DNA of 64,000 bases from positions 62,001-126,000 of the forward strand of contig JAQOTA010000061.1 in NCBI GenBank assembly GCA_029532415.1, in the 5' to 3' direction. Positions 47,966 through 59,900 of this stretch are shown piece after piece. Below the pieces are notes generated by a model, which worked only from the letters and a program-made list of their open reading frames with translations, did not search any database and was not told where the DNA came from. Within the stretch, counting starts at the first letter, position 1. Every line of letters starts with the position of its first letter. The position numbers and the translations under genes are program-made. The stretch is from Marasmius tenuissimus (taxonomy: Eukaryota > Basidiomycota > Agaricomycetes > Agaricales > Marasmiaceae).

Positions 47966-48871
47966 TGCGGCCAATCACGCGTCTTGCCTTTTCTCCGCGG
48001 CAAATCATAACCAGATACCTTGTTTTCAAGTTTACATCCCGTCTCAACCTCGTACTTCCAAGTCTTGCTTCACACATCCGTAATGAGATCTACCATTGTC
48101 GGGAAACTGTTCGCTAGTTTCTACTTCGATCTTCACGGGAAAGTTTGACGGAGGACGCTCTTCCGTATGAAGAAATTCTCCTCACAAGAGAATCGCACAT
48201 CTTGGACTGTGGAGCCGACTCGACAATATTCGCCCACCACGAAGACAGAACGAATGGCGCGAAGTTGCGGGGTACGACACTGCAAGGAAATGAGAGAGTC
48301 GTCGGTGAATACCTATGAGATCTTGTTTGCTCCGAGAACGACAGTAATTGCAGAGGTTTTGGGACCAGGAATGTATAGCCGTTTATGAAGATTTTCGTGC
48401 CAAATGTGAGTAGAACTCAGATATGTGAGCTGAGCGAGTTTATGAATTCTGGCAATTTCTCTTGGCGTTCTTGCTGACCATGCTGCACATTTTTGTACAA
48501 ATCAGCCGGTACAGCATCAACAAATGAGGTGCGTAAGCCGTTATGGGTGTCAGAAATATGGTATTTGACTGAAATCGGAGTGATTATTAAAACAATATAG
48601 ATTTATGACTATTGGGGCATATAGGTGGGTGCTAAATCAACATCTTGTGAACTCCCTTCTGTGGTCTGATTATATCGAATCTCGCTATCCTGGTGTTGTC
48701 TTGTCTGTGGATTGTCAGGGGCTTCTGGTTCCGCCAATCCTCCGATACCCATGGGATTTTCAAATGAGCGGGTTCTGAGGGCTGACTGACCACGCGATTG
48801 ACCTTTTCTCCCCTGAACACAATGAGCTGTTGTAACTTCGGGGTGGGTCATGTAGGGTGCTACTTCCTTCC

Positions 48872-49171
48872 TCAGGGAAGTTCTCTGCCGATTTCTGGGT
48901 TTGAAGAACATATCAACCCTATGACCGTGAGAAAACCAACCACTCCGCCGACCACACCACCCAGAATTGGCCCAACAGAGGTCTTCCTTTCAGTATCAGA
49001 CTGCGATTCTTTGCCTGGTGTGCTCCCATTGCCTGGCGTACTCTTGTTTCCCCGTGTCAGTGGGAGGCCATAGAGAAATTTCGGACGTACCGTGCTCAGA
49101 AGCTGTAGATCCGAGGTGAGAGCAAAGCAGTCATCTTTGGGAGGAGGGCTTCCTTGTGGGTAGCACTCCAT
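48872..49171 (-). pseudogene. Membrane gene copy 3: shared N-terminus joined to a single-helix tail
   Basis: The minus-strand frame begins like the N-terminal part of the seven-helix genes (DCFALTSDLQLLSTVRPKF; compare DCFVLTSEIQLLNTVRP in copy 1). It then diverges into a Gly/Ser/Thr-rich linker (NKSTPGNGSTPGKESQSD) and one glycine-rich hydrophobic segment (VGPILGGVVGGVVGFLTVIG). That is the layout of fungal single-pass surface proteins. It could be a chimera created by the duplication, or show that the N-terminal part belongs to a different gene type. Expression is unproven. Confidence 0.4.
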
Positions 49172-50199
49172 CCGATTTTTGAGTCGACGGGTTGGGGATA
49201 GTGGTGTTCAGAAGGCCTTAAGATACCTATCAGGTCACCACAATTATAAGCAATCGCGAGTACCCCACGGCTTCCGTCTTGCTATGTAATCATGGCCCTC
49301 GAGTTTGCGCGATCCCGACCATGCATTTGGCGGGACAGCATTACTTGAGTCGGGTTGCAAGCCTTTTAGTAGGAAGGCTAAGAGCACAGTTAGTCCATTG
49401 GAACGAATGTTTTTGATGCACAATTCGAATAAGAGCTCTTGGCATGCCTTCCGAGCGCCCGTTAGTTGATGATTGATATCCGATCATCAATGTAAGACCA
49501 TGGCCACAGCCGTAGGCCTTTCGCTTGATTTGACACTGACCCGAGAAGGCTGTAAATGGACTCGATACTTTAGATACGTGGCATAGTCCCACTGAGAGTT
49601 TATTTCTGTTGAAAAGCACAGATATCAGGTACACAAAGCCACCAGAGAACAAATATGTACCATACCGAGCGGCATACATAGAAATCGAGATTGATGAAGC
49701 CGACACTCGGTATGTATCGTGAACACAAAGAACCACGCATAGCACCGGGAGTGGTATGGATTTCGAAAATTGGGGGAGAAAACCCTCGCCTCGACGAGAA
49801 CACTGGGTCTTTGCCAATCAAGTGGGCCTTGTGTCTCACCAACAGTAGTAGTTCAAAGATATCCTTGAAAAGCACGAAGGACAGAGAGAAGCACGAAAGT
49901 GGAGCGAATGGTAGGTGAAAAAATATTGTGAGTGTCTCCAACGCCAGTGTCGGTGGTCCGCCTTCACATGCGAGATATTCCACGAGCGAGAGGCCCAATA
50001 AGATGGAGGTATTCGCGGTGCATGGATATTGCAAATGGGAAACAAAGAAACGAAACGCTCTCGATCAACCTTTATTGCAACCTTTAGTTGCTCAGCCGTA
50101 GTAAAGAGTCCGACGCACCTTGGCAGGGAAAACAGTCTCGGTGGTTTGTGACTCCTTCCTATGTAACATACGTTGATCATCGAAAGAAGAAATACGCCT
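49172..50199. other. Intergenic with weak module traces
   Basis: Bases 49380-49440 resemble 33340-33400 upstream of membrane gene copy 1. Minus-strand frames at 49341-50306 overlap each other and match nothing. I cannot support a gene. Confidence 0.35.
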
Positions 50200-50340
50200 G
50201 GTGAGGACAAGCAGTGAAAACAAAAAATGGAAGTACAGGGACAAGGAAGATTCAGTGCGTGCGTCATTGACTCATCGGCCGAGACTTGGGGTTGAGGGCA
50301 GGTCAACCGCTCCTCAGGATGTCAGGCCGACTCCATTGAA
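50200..50340 (+). repeat. Repeat R4, F-box-type upstream block
   Basis: Core match to R1, R2, R3 and R5 (ACAGGGACAAGGAAGA, CATCGGCCGAGACTTGG, TTGAGGGCAGGTCAACCGCT). The DNA that follows is not recognisably F-box, so the block is associated with different downstream sequence here. Confidence 0.6.
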
Positions 50341-50648
50341 TTTGAGGTTAATCACTTGCCGATCTTGAATACGTCCACTTCACGTTCAACCAACATGACT
50401 GAACAGACAGAGGACGAATTGCGAGCATTATCCTCGACAATCAACGGAACTAAAGTACCACTTTGAGGACGATTCTGTCATATATTTTGAAAATCTAAGG
50501 TCGTCGAGGAGAGAGACGATAACGACTTGGCTGAGTGCCGGATACTGATAAGGTAGATTACGAGCCGATTATAATCTGTAGAGGTGAAGAGTGATGTCCG
50601 GCCCGTGTAACTGCTGTTTCCTCCTATCAGGTCCCATGGAAAGGAGAT

Positions 50649-50978
50649 GTGAACCGAGAATCGGCGGCCGGTGGGGTGAACGACCTACTCCCCTACCAGC
50701 CAATCATCCATCAAGGAGATTGGGTTCAAGAAACAACGACAATACAGATCCACAGGTATCATCAAGGTTTTAGCGTTCTCGTGAGATCATACAGGCCAAA
50801 CAACCCCTTGTACATTCCGGAAATTGATGGTATCCACGACTATCTTCACAGTCTGGCTCGCTTGAAAAAGTGGCCAATTTCGATACCCGAGGGCAGATCA
50901 ACCCACACATTCCGATTTCCAGATGTGTCAAAACCCAATCGGGATGAACACAGGGAAGGGATCGTCTATTGCACGTAG
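50649..50978 (+). CDS. Possible exon of an unknown gene behind R4
   Basis: A 109-codon frame has a coding-like composition (GDWVQETTTIQIHRYHQGF; IPEIDGIHDYLHSLARLKK). It lies 300 bp after R4 and a possible splice acceptor (TATCAG at 50631) precedes it. I recognise no family and no continuation downstream, so it may be a remnant. Confidence 0.25.
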   Translation: MNRESAAGGVNDLLPYQPIIHQGDWVQETTTIQIHRYHQGFSVLVRSYRPNNPLYIPEIDGIHDYLHSLARLKKWPISIPEGRSTHTFRFPDVSKPNRDEHREGIVYCT

Positions 50979-51959
50979 GGCACAATAAGGACGATATAAC
51001 ATGCAGAACAGTGAAAGGTTATCCGACGGGCGCTCGTCTCCTGCGAGCGGGAAATAGAATGAAGGCTGAGAATCGAGAGTTATCCTGGGCTGGGCACGAA
51101 CGAGCGACAAAATACAAGCTGTCTCTCGTCAAGACTCAAGGGGGTACGAGACCGTGCGAAGGTGAAACGGAGATCGAGAACTCGTGAAATAAATATATGA
51201 GCCGTTAGCTCAATCTTCGCGAATGGGGAGGACCATAAAAACCCGGATGGACCATGGAAAAATAATATTATCCGGCGCTGTAAAGTACGGGGTACCGGTA
51301 TATCCATCTGAACCTTTGCTAATAGCTCTTTTGAGAGGTGAGTCAGGCTGAAATCGAGTAGTAAGAGCTAAGAGCTCGACATGCTTGATTGGCGAGAGGG
51401 GGATGTAAGAAGAATGAGGTAGGCATTGCAACCAGAGCGAGTGAAAGGGAGGAAGGGTAGAGATGCAAGCCTCGAGCTTTGCGAAGTAAAAAGAGTCGAG
51501 AGAACTGAGAGAGGTGCAGAATCAGATCTGATTTTTGGAGACATCGAGACAATCAAAGATTATTGGTCGTGAGATTTGTCTTCGATGACAGTCTGTCATT
51601 GCACAGAGACTGCGCCGTCCGGTAGTATAGATGTTGCATGCGGGAGGAAAGGATCGATGACAAAAAAAGAGGGGAAAATGGCCATGTATTACATCCCATG
51701 ATGAGATATAGAGAAAAGAGATGTTCTGAACACGAACGATCGTGCGTTCCTGCGGCCTTTGGCCGCTCGACTACGAGTAAATTGAGGAGGGTTGACCAAT
51801 AGACCGGGTAACGCAGTTGAATAAGGGGATGTATATGGGTTGGGCCATTGATGAGGTTGTTTCCGTCCAGTCTTGTCTTCCTGTAGTCCTCTTCAAGCTT
51901 GATGCGGTGTTTGTTCGCAAGAGCCTGAATGCGATATACTACTAGAGAATTAGTCCAAG
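50979..51959. other. Intergenic, no supportable gene
   Basis: Short frames on both strands only. No repeat or RNA gene is apparent. Confidence 0.4.
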
Positions 51960-53430
51960 GTCACGAAAGTATATCAACGCCATGCGCTCGCCGTTGAAAG
52001 AGAATGACGGCCCAGGTTGGTGGGTATGACAAGGAATCAAATCAAAACGCACCGTCAGCCCCGGATCCAATGTCATTATCCCCTCCTAACTCGTATGACT
52101 GAAAGAAGATTTTGCCCAGTTACTGCCGGTACGCCGTTGCAGGTGGAGGTACGAAGACAAGGGAGATGGAGTCATCCCTTCATCGGTCGCTTCGACTCCG
52201 AAGTTCAGGGCAGGTCAAATGCTCTCCGGGAATTCGGGGCCGATTTGTTCCCCTCGACCGGTAACCACGAAGGAACCTCAAGCTGAACATACACACAATA
52301 TTGATGAGTATGCCCAGGATGGCTGTCTCGTCAGTCGTCGATCACACCGATCAAGGTTGTTAGGATGATCTCGCTCCAACTTTGGAGGACAATCATAGTA
52401 GCCTGAGGCACGCCAACCAGAAATAATTTAAAGAGCTCAAGGAACGAGGTCAACTGAGGTGAGTACTTAGTGCCAAGTACCGAGTAACATGTAGATAATG
52501 CGCTGGCCCTAATACCTCCTACTGATTCGCCACCGAAGGAACAAAGAAATAACAAAGCTTCCCAAGGAACTTACCGACAATGCTGCTGCGTGTCCTCCAC
52601 ATCGTAAGCCGTACACTCACAAGCCTTGTTTTCCCCTCACTGACCCCCTTTCGCCTATTTGCTATCCAGATACTCAGCGCTTATCTCACACAGGAACACT
52701 CATCTCTCTTAGCCCAGGTCATTCGTACCTTCCGAGCAGATTTTGTCTCGTGAAACAAAGCTCATTCGGGCGAAGGCCGTGCCAAGTCGGTTCCCTTCTA
52801 TTCGTAATTCGTATCTAAGTCCCCCATCACATCGCACTGGACGCCATCATAACTCCAAGCCCATCTCAGGCTGGATGATGCTGGAAGGAATCTTTCCCTT
52901 GTCTAGACTACATTTGGAAAGGATAGAACGAGTGATGGCCAAGTTGATGAGATAACCAAGGAGAGTGATTGATATCGTTGCTTGGAGCGTCCATAGTCCA
53001 AGTCTGAGCACTTGGAAGAGAATACGTGAGTCGTCTCACGCTTTACCTATTTTTCTTGCCTCGTTAACGATTCTACACACCCAGACTACCCGTAAATACA
53101 ACTGGAGCCCGACCCATAGAGAATCGACAACTTCTGATGAGCGCTTATGTAAAATTCCCTTGACTGAGGGAAAGCGAAACCCGTGAAGCTGGAGGATAAG
53201 CGGAAACGTTGGTTGTGTGCTCGTTATACCATAGACCTCGAGGAACTGAGAGTGTTCAAAGGATGAGTGAGTATTCAGTACGCGTCCTCTTTGTTCGAGG
53301 TTTGAATGACGTTACTAAGGATTTATTTGAGCAACCAGGTATAGGAACCGCGCGTTCCTATGGACTTTGCTTACATAGCGTGGGGCGAGAAGCTATCAGC
53401 TCGCCAGGACGGCGAGATTGGGATAAAGAG
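51960..53430 (+). pseudogene. F-box gene copy 4 with R5 block, decayed
   Basis: R5 (52000-52270) aligns with R2. F-box traces follow: SLLAQVIRTFRADFVS near 52690-52750 (compare SLLSLTRVNHTFRTTLLS), interrupted by a stop. The last part (53200-53400) aligns with the intact gene's last intron and exon: TTTGTTCGAGGTTTGAATGA versus TTTGTGGTTTGGACGA, then TTCCTATGGACTTTGCTTAC and GGCGAGAAGC. Several stops and gaps rule out a functional protein. Confidence 0.6.
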
Positions 53431-53842
53431 TATATATAGTTTCGACTTCGTGTCTGGGGAGCATAGATAGTGTTTTCGGGAATGCCTCGCAATCTCGGCC
53501 AAGATCCTTACCGACCTGCGTAAAACTTGGTTTCTGATGAGATTTGGGCTCGTGCCCATGTGGGTCCTTTGCGACTCTTAGCCCCCATTGAGCGCGTCCA
53601 CTCCGTTCGGGGCCATCTATTTCATGTCCTATGACACCGACGGGATTTACATATGGGCTCATTGGACGTTCCGTTGTTTTCCTTGCTAGACTCCTCACGC
53701 TTGCCCACAAGGGTCACCATGTCGCTCGAAACAATAATTTACTTCAGAATTCGCCCAGAATATATATAAACTAAACTAGCCTGTTTGGTCCCGAGCCATA
53801 ACCTGGTACCAGATACCCTGACCTCACGTACACTTGTTCTTC

Positions 53843-55415
53843 TCAATCTTGTGCCTCCAAATCCGACTCCCCAGTTTCCCGAATCGATTGAACATTGTGG
53901 TGGGGTAGCTGGCATATGTCGATAACACCTTGGGCTCCCGGATCAGCCGGTGAGGACTCCCGCCCCCGAATAATGGTTTCCATGAACGTTTTCTCGTCGT
54001 GAATCGCGATCCCAAGCGATACCCGGACAATGATCAAAGTCGAGGCAATCCCCTTTATTGTCGTAAGCTGAGCCATACTGATATCATTGCACTGAGCACA
54101 TACCATTACATACATCAGGGAATCGAAGGTGACATCACCAACCACCACCAATGTCAGGTACTGTATCTCAGGCTCTGAAAAGGGATGATTGAGTATGACA
54201 GAGATTGAATACGTGAGCAAGATGGTCGAGTATATCAGCCCTGATTCGAGGCTAGAGTTTTTGGTGAGGTAAGATGGCCTTATTTAACTGCTTCGACGGA
54301 GTATGTGGACTTACGTTGCTGAGAAAATAGTTCTGTACATCTTGCGTGGCTTACTTTGAGGGGGTAAGTAGCAGGTGACCCGGCGAGCAATAGACAGAAT
54401 ACGGCCTGCTTTATAGCGTGTAAATGAGATTGCTAATGTAAAGGCACATTTACAATCTCACCAATCAGTGAGGTTAAGGTCAGGTTGCTGGTAAAAGCAA
54501 ACAGAGCGAACATTATGCGGGTAAGGGTAAAGGGAAAAATTGCGCCACAAAGTCCGAGTACTAGGCGGGCAGCACAGAGATTTGCATGTCAGTTAGAATT
54601 TCACTCACAAGCTGGGATCAAATGTCACTCACTGCTGGTTGTAACACAGAGTAAACAGGGTACTAGTATCACCCATACCTTATGGTTCCACATGAGGTAG
54701 CAACGCCATAACTGTTCCGTCTTGAGTCAACTGACTGCATGCATAAGATAAAAGAATGTCAGATGCTTACCATAAGAACATCGGTCACCCCGCTATTCCG
54801 TTGAGGCCAAAATTTCATTAGCAGGCATATTTTCCACCTGAACAGGTGTAACATGTGCTCACTTTGCAATGGTTGTGAGAAGCCGCACTGTGCGATCTAT
54901 GGGCACACGGAAGTAAAGGCTGTGATAGGTCAACACCAATGAAGATGGGTTCAGAGAAATGGTTCCAACTTACTACTTCAGCCAATATGGCTCACCACTG
55001 GCAGGCTGATCCTGGAGTGGGCGAAGGTGATTTGAATAATCAATCAGGGCCAGTTGATTGTTAATTGAGTAGATGGCATATCTAAGGCCAAATCCAATAG
55101 TTGCTGCAACATATATGGTGGTGACAAGGACACAGTGAGCCCGATGACGATTTTGTTTTCGGGTGAAGAGAATATACATGCATAGCACGTAGAGGACAGT
55201 GTGAAAGCCTGAGGCAACTCAGAAAAAAGTAACATCAAAGCAACTTGGAAGACCTTGCATACCATAAAGTGTTGATTGAACCTAGAATCAAAGGCTGTCA
55301 AGAACAGCAGAGCACTGAATATGAATTTCAGACATACAGTACTCAAAAGCTGTGTTTCAGAGGTGAGAAGGAGGCAGTCTATGTCAAATCCTTGTGGTGG
55401 TGGGTGGCATGCCAT
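53843..55415 (-). CDS. Seven-helix membrane protein, copy 4 (probably intact)
   Basis: Minus-strand exons keep an open frame in every segment I could check: the N-terminal part (LLLTSETQLLSTVCLKF), helix 1-2 (LCMYILFTRKQNRHRAH; LVTTIYVAATIGFGLRY), a helix block at 54590-54480 (AARLVLGLCGAIFPF; MFALFAFTSNLTLTSLI), LESGLIYSTILLTYSISV at about 54255, VGDVTFDSLMYVMV, and after an intron GIASTLIIVRVSLGIAIHDE. The protein ends ...GESDLEAQD at 53843, and copy 2 has the same GESDLEA ending. The first exon is not resolved. It converges on the decayed F-box copy 4. The closeness of copies 2 and 4 suggests they share a more recent origin than copy 1. Confidence 0.65.
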
Positions 55416-55856
55416 TTGATCCTAATGTAAGTAAGTTGACTGGTTGGGGTACTGAAAATCTGCAGGGGGAGATATCGAGATGAGTACTTATAGATTCATT
55501 TTAAACTAACTACAATGTTTCTGTGTTTACCAGATGACTTGCTGGTTGTCATGAGAACACTCAACAGAATAAGACAAGAATTTCCATGGACACAGGCGCA
55601 CAAGCATTGCCATGGACACAAGCCCATGCACATATATGGAATTAATAGAATCAATGATCGAGATTTGAGATCTACAGTCAGCAACAGCCATTTGGGACAG
55701 TGAAATTTTTGTCTGGGGTTTATAGGTATTCCTCCCATTATTTTTGGTGCAGGGTAAAGATATAGTTTATAATAAGATATCAAGCAGCTCATAATGACCA
55801 TCAGGAGGGTGGTGGGCTAGGGATCCTATCATCAGCTCAAAAATTTGTTATCAGCA

Positions 55857-56508
55857 TAGCGTTACCAGCAGTCCAGTTATAACTGCGGTTTGACCGGTTT
55901 GAAACCGGACCACCCCTGAACTGGTTCCGGGAATTGGTTTACCCTGGAACTGGTTCACTGGTTTGGCTTGAAATCAGTTTGGTGACCAGTTCAGCCAGTT
56001 TGAGCCAACATTTTTCTTCACTCCCTAATCATGCTGGATCAAAGCAGTCGGCAAGGTCCTATGAGCTTATTATGTACTTATGTGATTGTTTATGTGACAT
56101 TGCGGTAGATACATCTATGTATAGTATGCTAAAATCAAAGTTTTGGCTTGCAATTTACAAATTATGACTATTGTATCAAAAAAAAATAGATGCTTGGCAG
56201 GCTGCTATGCAATGGCAGTGGCATTTCTCTCATTTTATCATGCCACCATCTTGAGCTGTCTTCATTTTTGTAGGCAAACTTGAAAGTTGGCACATCAGTG
56301 TCAAGTTTTCATGCATCTCCAGGGCATTCTGGTGAGATTACCTGACTTTTTCTAGGATTATATTGGAGCAGTCAAAACCACAGCTTGAACGGTTTGAGCA
56401 GTTCCCAGACCAGAACCGCTTAGCCTTGAACCGGTTAAGGAGATCCAGTTCCGCCCAAACCGCCCAAACCAAACCGGAACCGGACTGGACCGACCAATGG
56501 CAATGCTA
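55857..56508. mobile_element. hAT-like non-autonomous element (652 bp)
   Basis: The left end TAGCGTTACCA and right end TGGCAATGCTA are imperfect inverted repeats that fit the hAT YARNG terminus. Subterminal DNA is packed with CCGGTT/AACCGG palindromes. The left TSD is TATCAGCA at 55849-55856. The right TSD is recovered only after removing the next transposon: TAT at 56509-56511, and a complete TATCAGCA at 63252-63259. An 8-bp TSD is the hAT hallmark. No transposase is encoded. Confidence 0.85.
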
Positions 56509-56957
56509 TATCCAAGGGTAGCCGCCGATTGGAATCGTGGACATTAACGGCAGGGGGGGGACCCCCCTCACAGCCTCCGCCACCTGACTGAATAGAAATG
56601 GATGTCTTCGTGAAAACACCAATTATCATGAATAAAACATAGCTTACTGACTCTGGCGGGCTTTCAAACCCATAAATCCATACCAAAATTGTCTTTGTAC
56701 GATGAGAATTGAGTGTTATTGCTACTGAAGGTGGTACATTGAGGTATGACGAGCTGACCGTGATCTCGGTGGACGCCACATCCGTAACTTAAAAATTTCC
56801 TTTCTCCTTCATCGAGCAACGACGCCATCGTGCTCGAATTTGTAGTCTTTGCCTCGCGCAACAGCGCAACAGCTATCGCTCCATTCTACTTATCACACTG
56901 CAATCATCATGGAACCATGATTTTCTTGGAGATTTTACGCCTGCTTCCGTCCCACAG

Positions 56958-59900
56958 GCATCAAATGAACACTTTTTGGATTCTACCTTCTGCAACAACG
57001 ATCTCGAATATGCCTACCCCACCAATGTTGACTACCATCAAACTACAGCTAATCTTACCACAAATTATCTTGCTGACGCGTCAGTTGAGCCGTGCTACGC
57101 GCCATACTATCATTCCAGCCCCCCTACAGCTTCGCAATCATCAGCTCTGAGCCTCTGTGAAGTTCAAACCATTCACCACCCGGCATATCCGCCTCCATCC
57201 ACAATTCACCTTCCTTTCCCAGCCACTCCTACTTCTTGCATACCCGTACCCAAACCAGACTTTGTGCCTCATGTCGAAGAAACATCCGAAAACGGGCATC
57301 GCGAGGTCAAGTGCCCACTCTGCCAGCTATGGATTAAGACAGGTGCTGATGCAGGCCCACAACCTCAATCACTTCGTAACCATCAGCAGGGTGAGGCGTG
57401 CAAAAAAAAGAGATCCACGAACTATGTCACTTCTCGCAGCACGAGCTCTTCGACCAGGCCCCAGTCTCGCACCCGCGTTTCACCTACTCCCTGTCCCGGG
57501 TACTGTATGATCTGGGACATTGGCGACTATTATACAACCTATCCATTTCCTCTCCATGCAACAAACTCGCGTTTCGATCCCGGTTTTCGATTAGGTTCTG
57601 TCTTGCTCCATACAGAGTCGGAATCCAAGATCAGGATCCATGCAAATCAATGTTCGTTGATCGCAGTGGACCGCTGTTATGCATGTTTTGCCTGCAGTCG
57701 CCTCGAGTCAGCAGTGGCGAAGGTGAAGCGACAGGCATCGGGCGCAGGGAACAGACTCACGAATAGTGAATGTAGTCATTCACAGCTGATATCACGCATT
57801 GAGAAGCGAGACGGAAAGCTGGTGAAGAAGAATTTGCAGGTCAGTGGTATTGGATTATGATTCTCACTACATGTACTTACCAAAATTCAGGTGCTCAACA
57901 GTTCGAGGGATTTGATGCGCGCCCAAACGAGAGTCGAAGACCTAAAGGAACTCAAAGCCTACATCGAACAGAACAGCATACCAAATATTACCCTCCTTCT
58001 TGCTCAATGTGCGAACGAAGGGATCAGCGTCAAGAGGACCCTCGAAAGGATGTCTATGGCGGTACGCGGAGAGTACCATACTCGCAAGTACACCCAGTAC
58101 CAGATTGATCTTGGGACCCTTTGTTATCTAACGGGGGGCGGTTCCTTGTCATACGCTCTCCACAAATCCGATCTATCATTACCTGGCCTTAGTATGATCA
58201 AAGATAATTGCATCGAGCTCGCACTTATGGTTTCCGTTGCATTGAAGGACATTGGGCAGGATATAGTGATGAATATCGAGGTGTTATTCAGTCCGGGATC
58301 ATGGGGTCGAGCACCTGGGGCTAAAAAGGTTGGACACGGACTCAGTCTCGACGAGATAGCGTTGGAGGAGCGGCCGTTTTACCTTGCACTGAGGGATCTG
58401 CTCGGGGGCTTGTGCCGCGAGCATACCAAGGGTCTCAACCTTGAAGTCGGAAGCACCCTCGACAATGTCCTTGCTGCAGCTGAAGCTGTTTTTGGAGCAA
58501 ACCCCTTTGCACATCTTGCAAAGGAGGCTACCGTAGCTGCTATTTCTTCCCTGTCTCGCGATGGTTACTATGCCAAGCCCATCCTTATCTCACCTACATG
58601 CAAAACCGTCTGCATCGAGGACTCTGTACATATCATCCGCGAGATTCTCCAAGCGTGGAAGGAGTCTCCATATGGCACGGCGATGCATGGTCCAATCTGG
58701 TTTGTTGCCTCCGATGGCGACAGCAAGCGGCGCGGAGCTTTATACACCATCTGTATGACCCACAAACTGTCAGAGGGGAGCCCGCTATACGAGATCTTGG
58801 TTCCACTCACGGGCCTCAACAAGTGGACAAGCGAGGACGGCATCACAATGGACTTTGACTTCAAACATCTATTCAAACATAAGTCACCTTCGCAGCATAA
58901 ATAAGATGAGAATCTTACAACCAGGTCCAGGTATTTGCACTCTCCTCTGTTCTAAGGAGGGCATGCTTGTGAATTCCACCGTTATCAACAAGTTGCTTCT
59001 GTCTGAGTGGCTGCTTCGAATTAGCAAGGTTTCACATGGATGGATCCATAACTTACTCAATCCGAAGGATGCGCAGAATGTGCCCCGAGCAATTGACCTC
59101 ATGAAGACTGTCGAGGAGTTGAAGGATGTGCCGAGCCGCAATCCATCAGAGGATTCCACATCTGTTGCCCTGCGCCTGTTTGGAGAAGTCCTAGATTCAT
59201 TAATCCAGCCATTTATCAACCCCGATCTGTCACTTACCAAACAAGTCACGAATCTTCTCACCACATCGCTACTCCTCTTCGTCATATTTGATGATCACAG
59301 CACTGCATTCATGTCGAATCAGCTGTATGGCGACCTCCAGGCCATGATCAAAAATGCCATGTTCCTTGTTGCACGTACACAAGTGCTCGACCCGTCACAA
59401 GAGGTCTTCTTCACCTTGCTAGGCGACGACGTACTCGAAACTTTGTTTGGCCTTGTCCATATGCTTGGAGGTCACAGCCCGAACTGCGATGGGAAGGAGC
59501 TTGCTGAACGTTTAAGCCGCGCAATGAACCTCAGAGACATTTACGAGCGGAACCCGGAACTGGAGAAGAAGGCGCCGAGGCTGTCAATGACCCGCAGTCG
59601 GGATGCCGACCATCTTCGTCCCCGTAACTGGAAAGGCAATGTGACTGCCTCTAGCTGCGACTTGAAGAAGTGTTATAAGTATGCTGTCAGTCACGCAACA
59701 GGTATACTGGGCAAATACGGTATTACCAAGGAGTTCGAGAAACTCTTCTCAATGCAAGGAGTTGATCTGATGAGACCACCGTGCTCGAAGGGCTCTTATC
59801 CTGGCCTCTCAAAGGACCACGATCGATCTATGGATGCTACGTCAGAGGAGGTAGCGGATAATAGTCAAACAGAAACACACTGACATCAGGAGGTACATAC

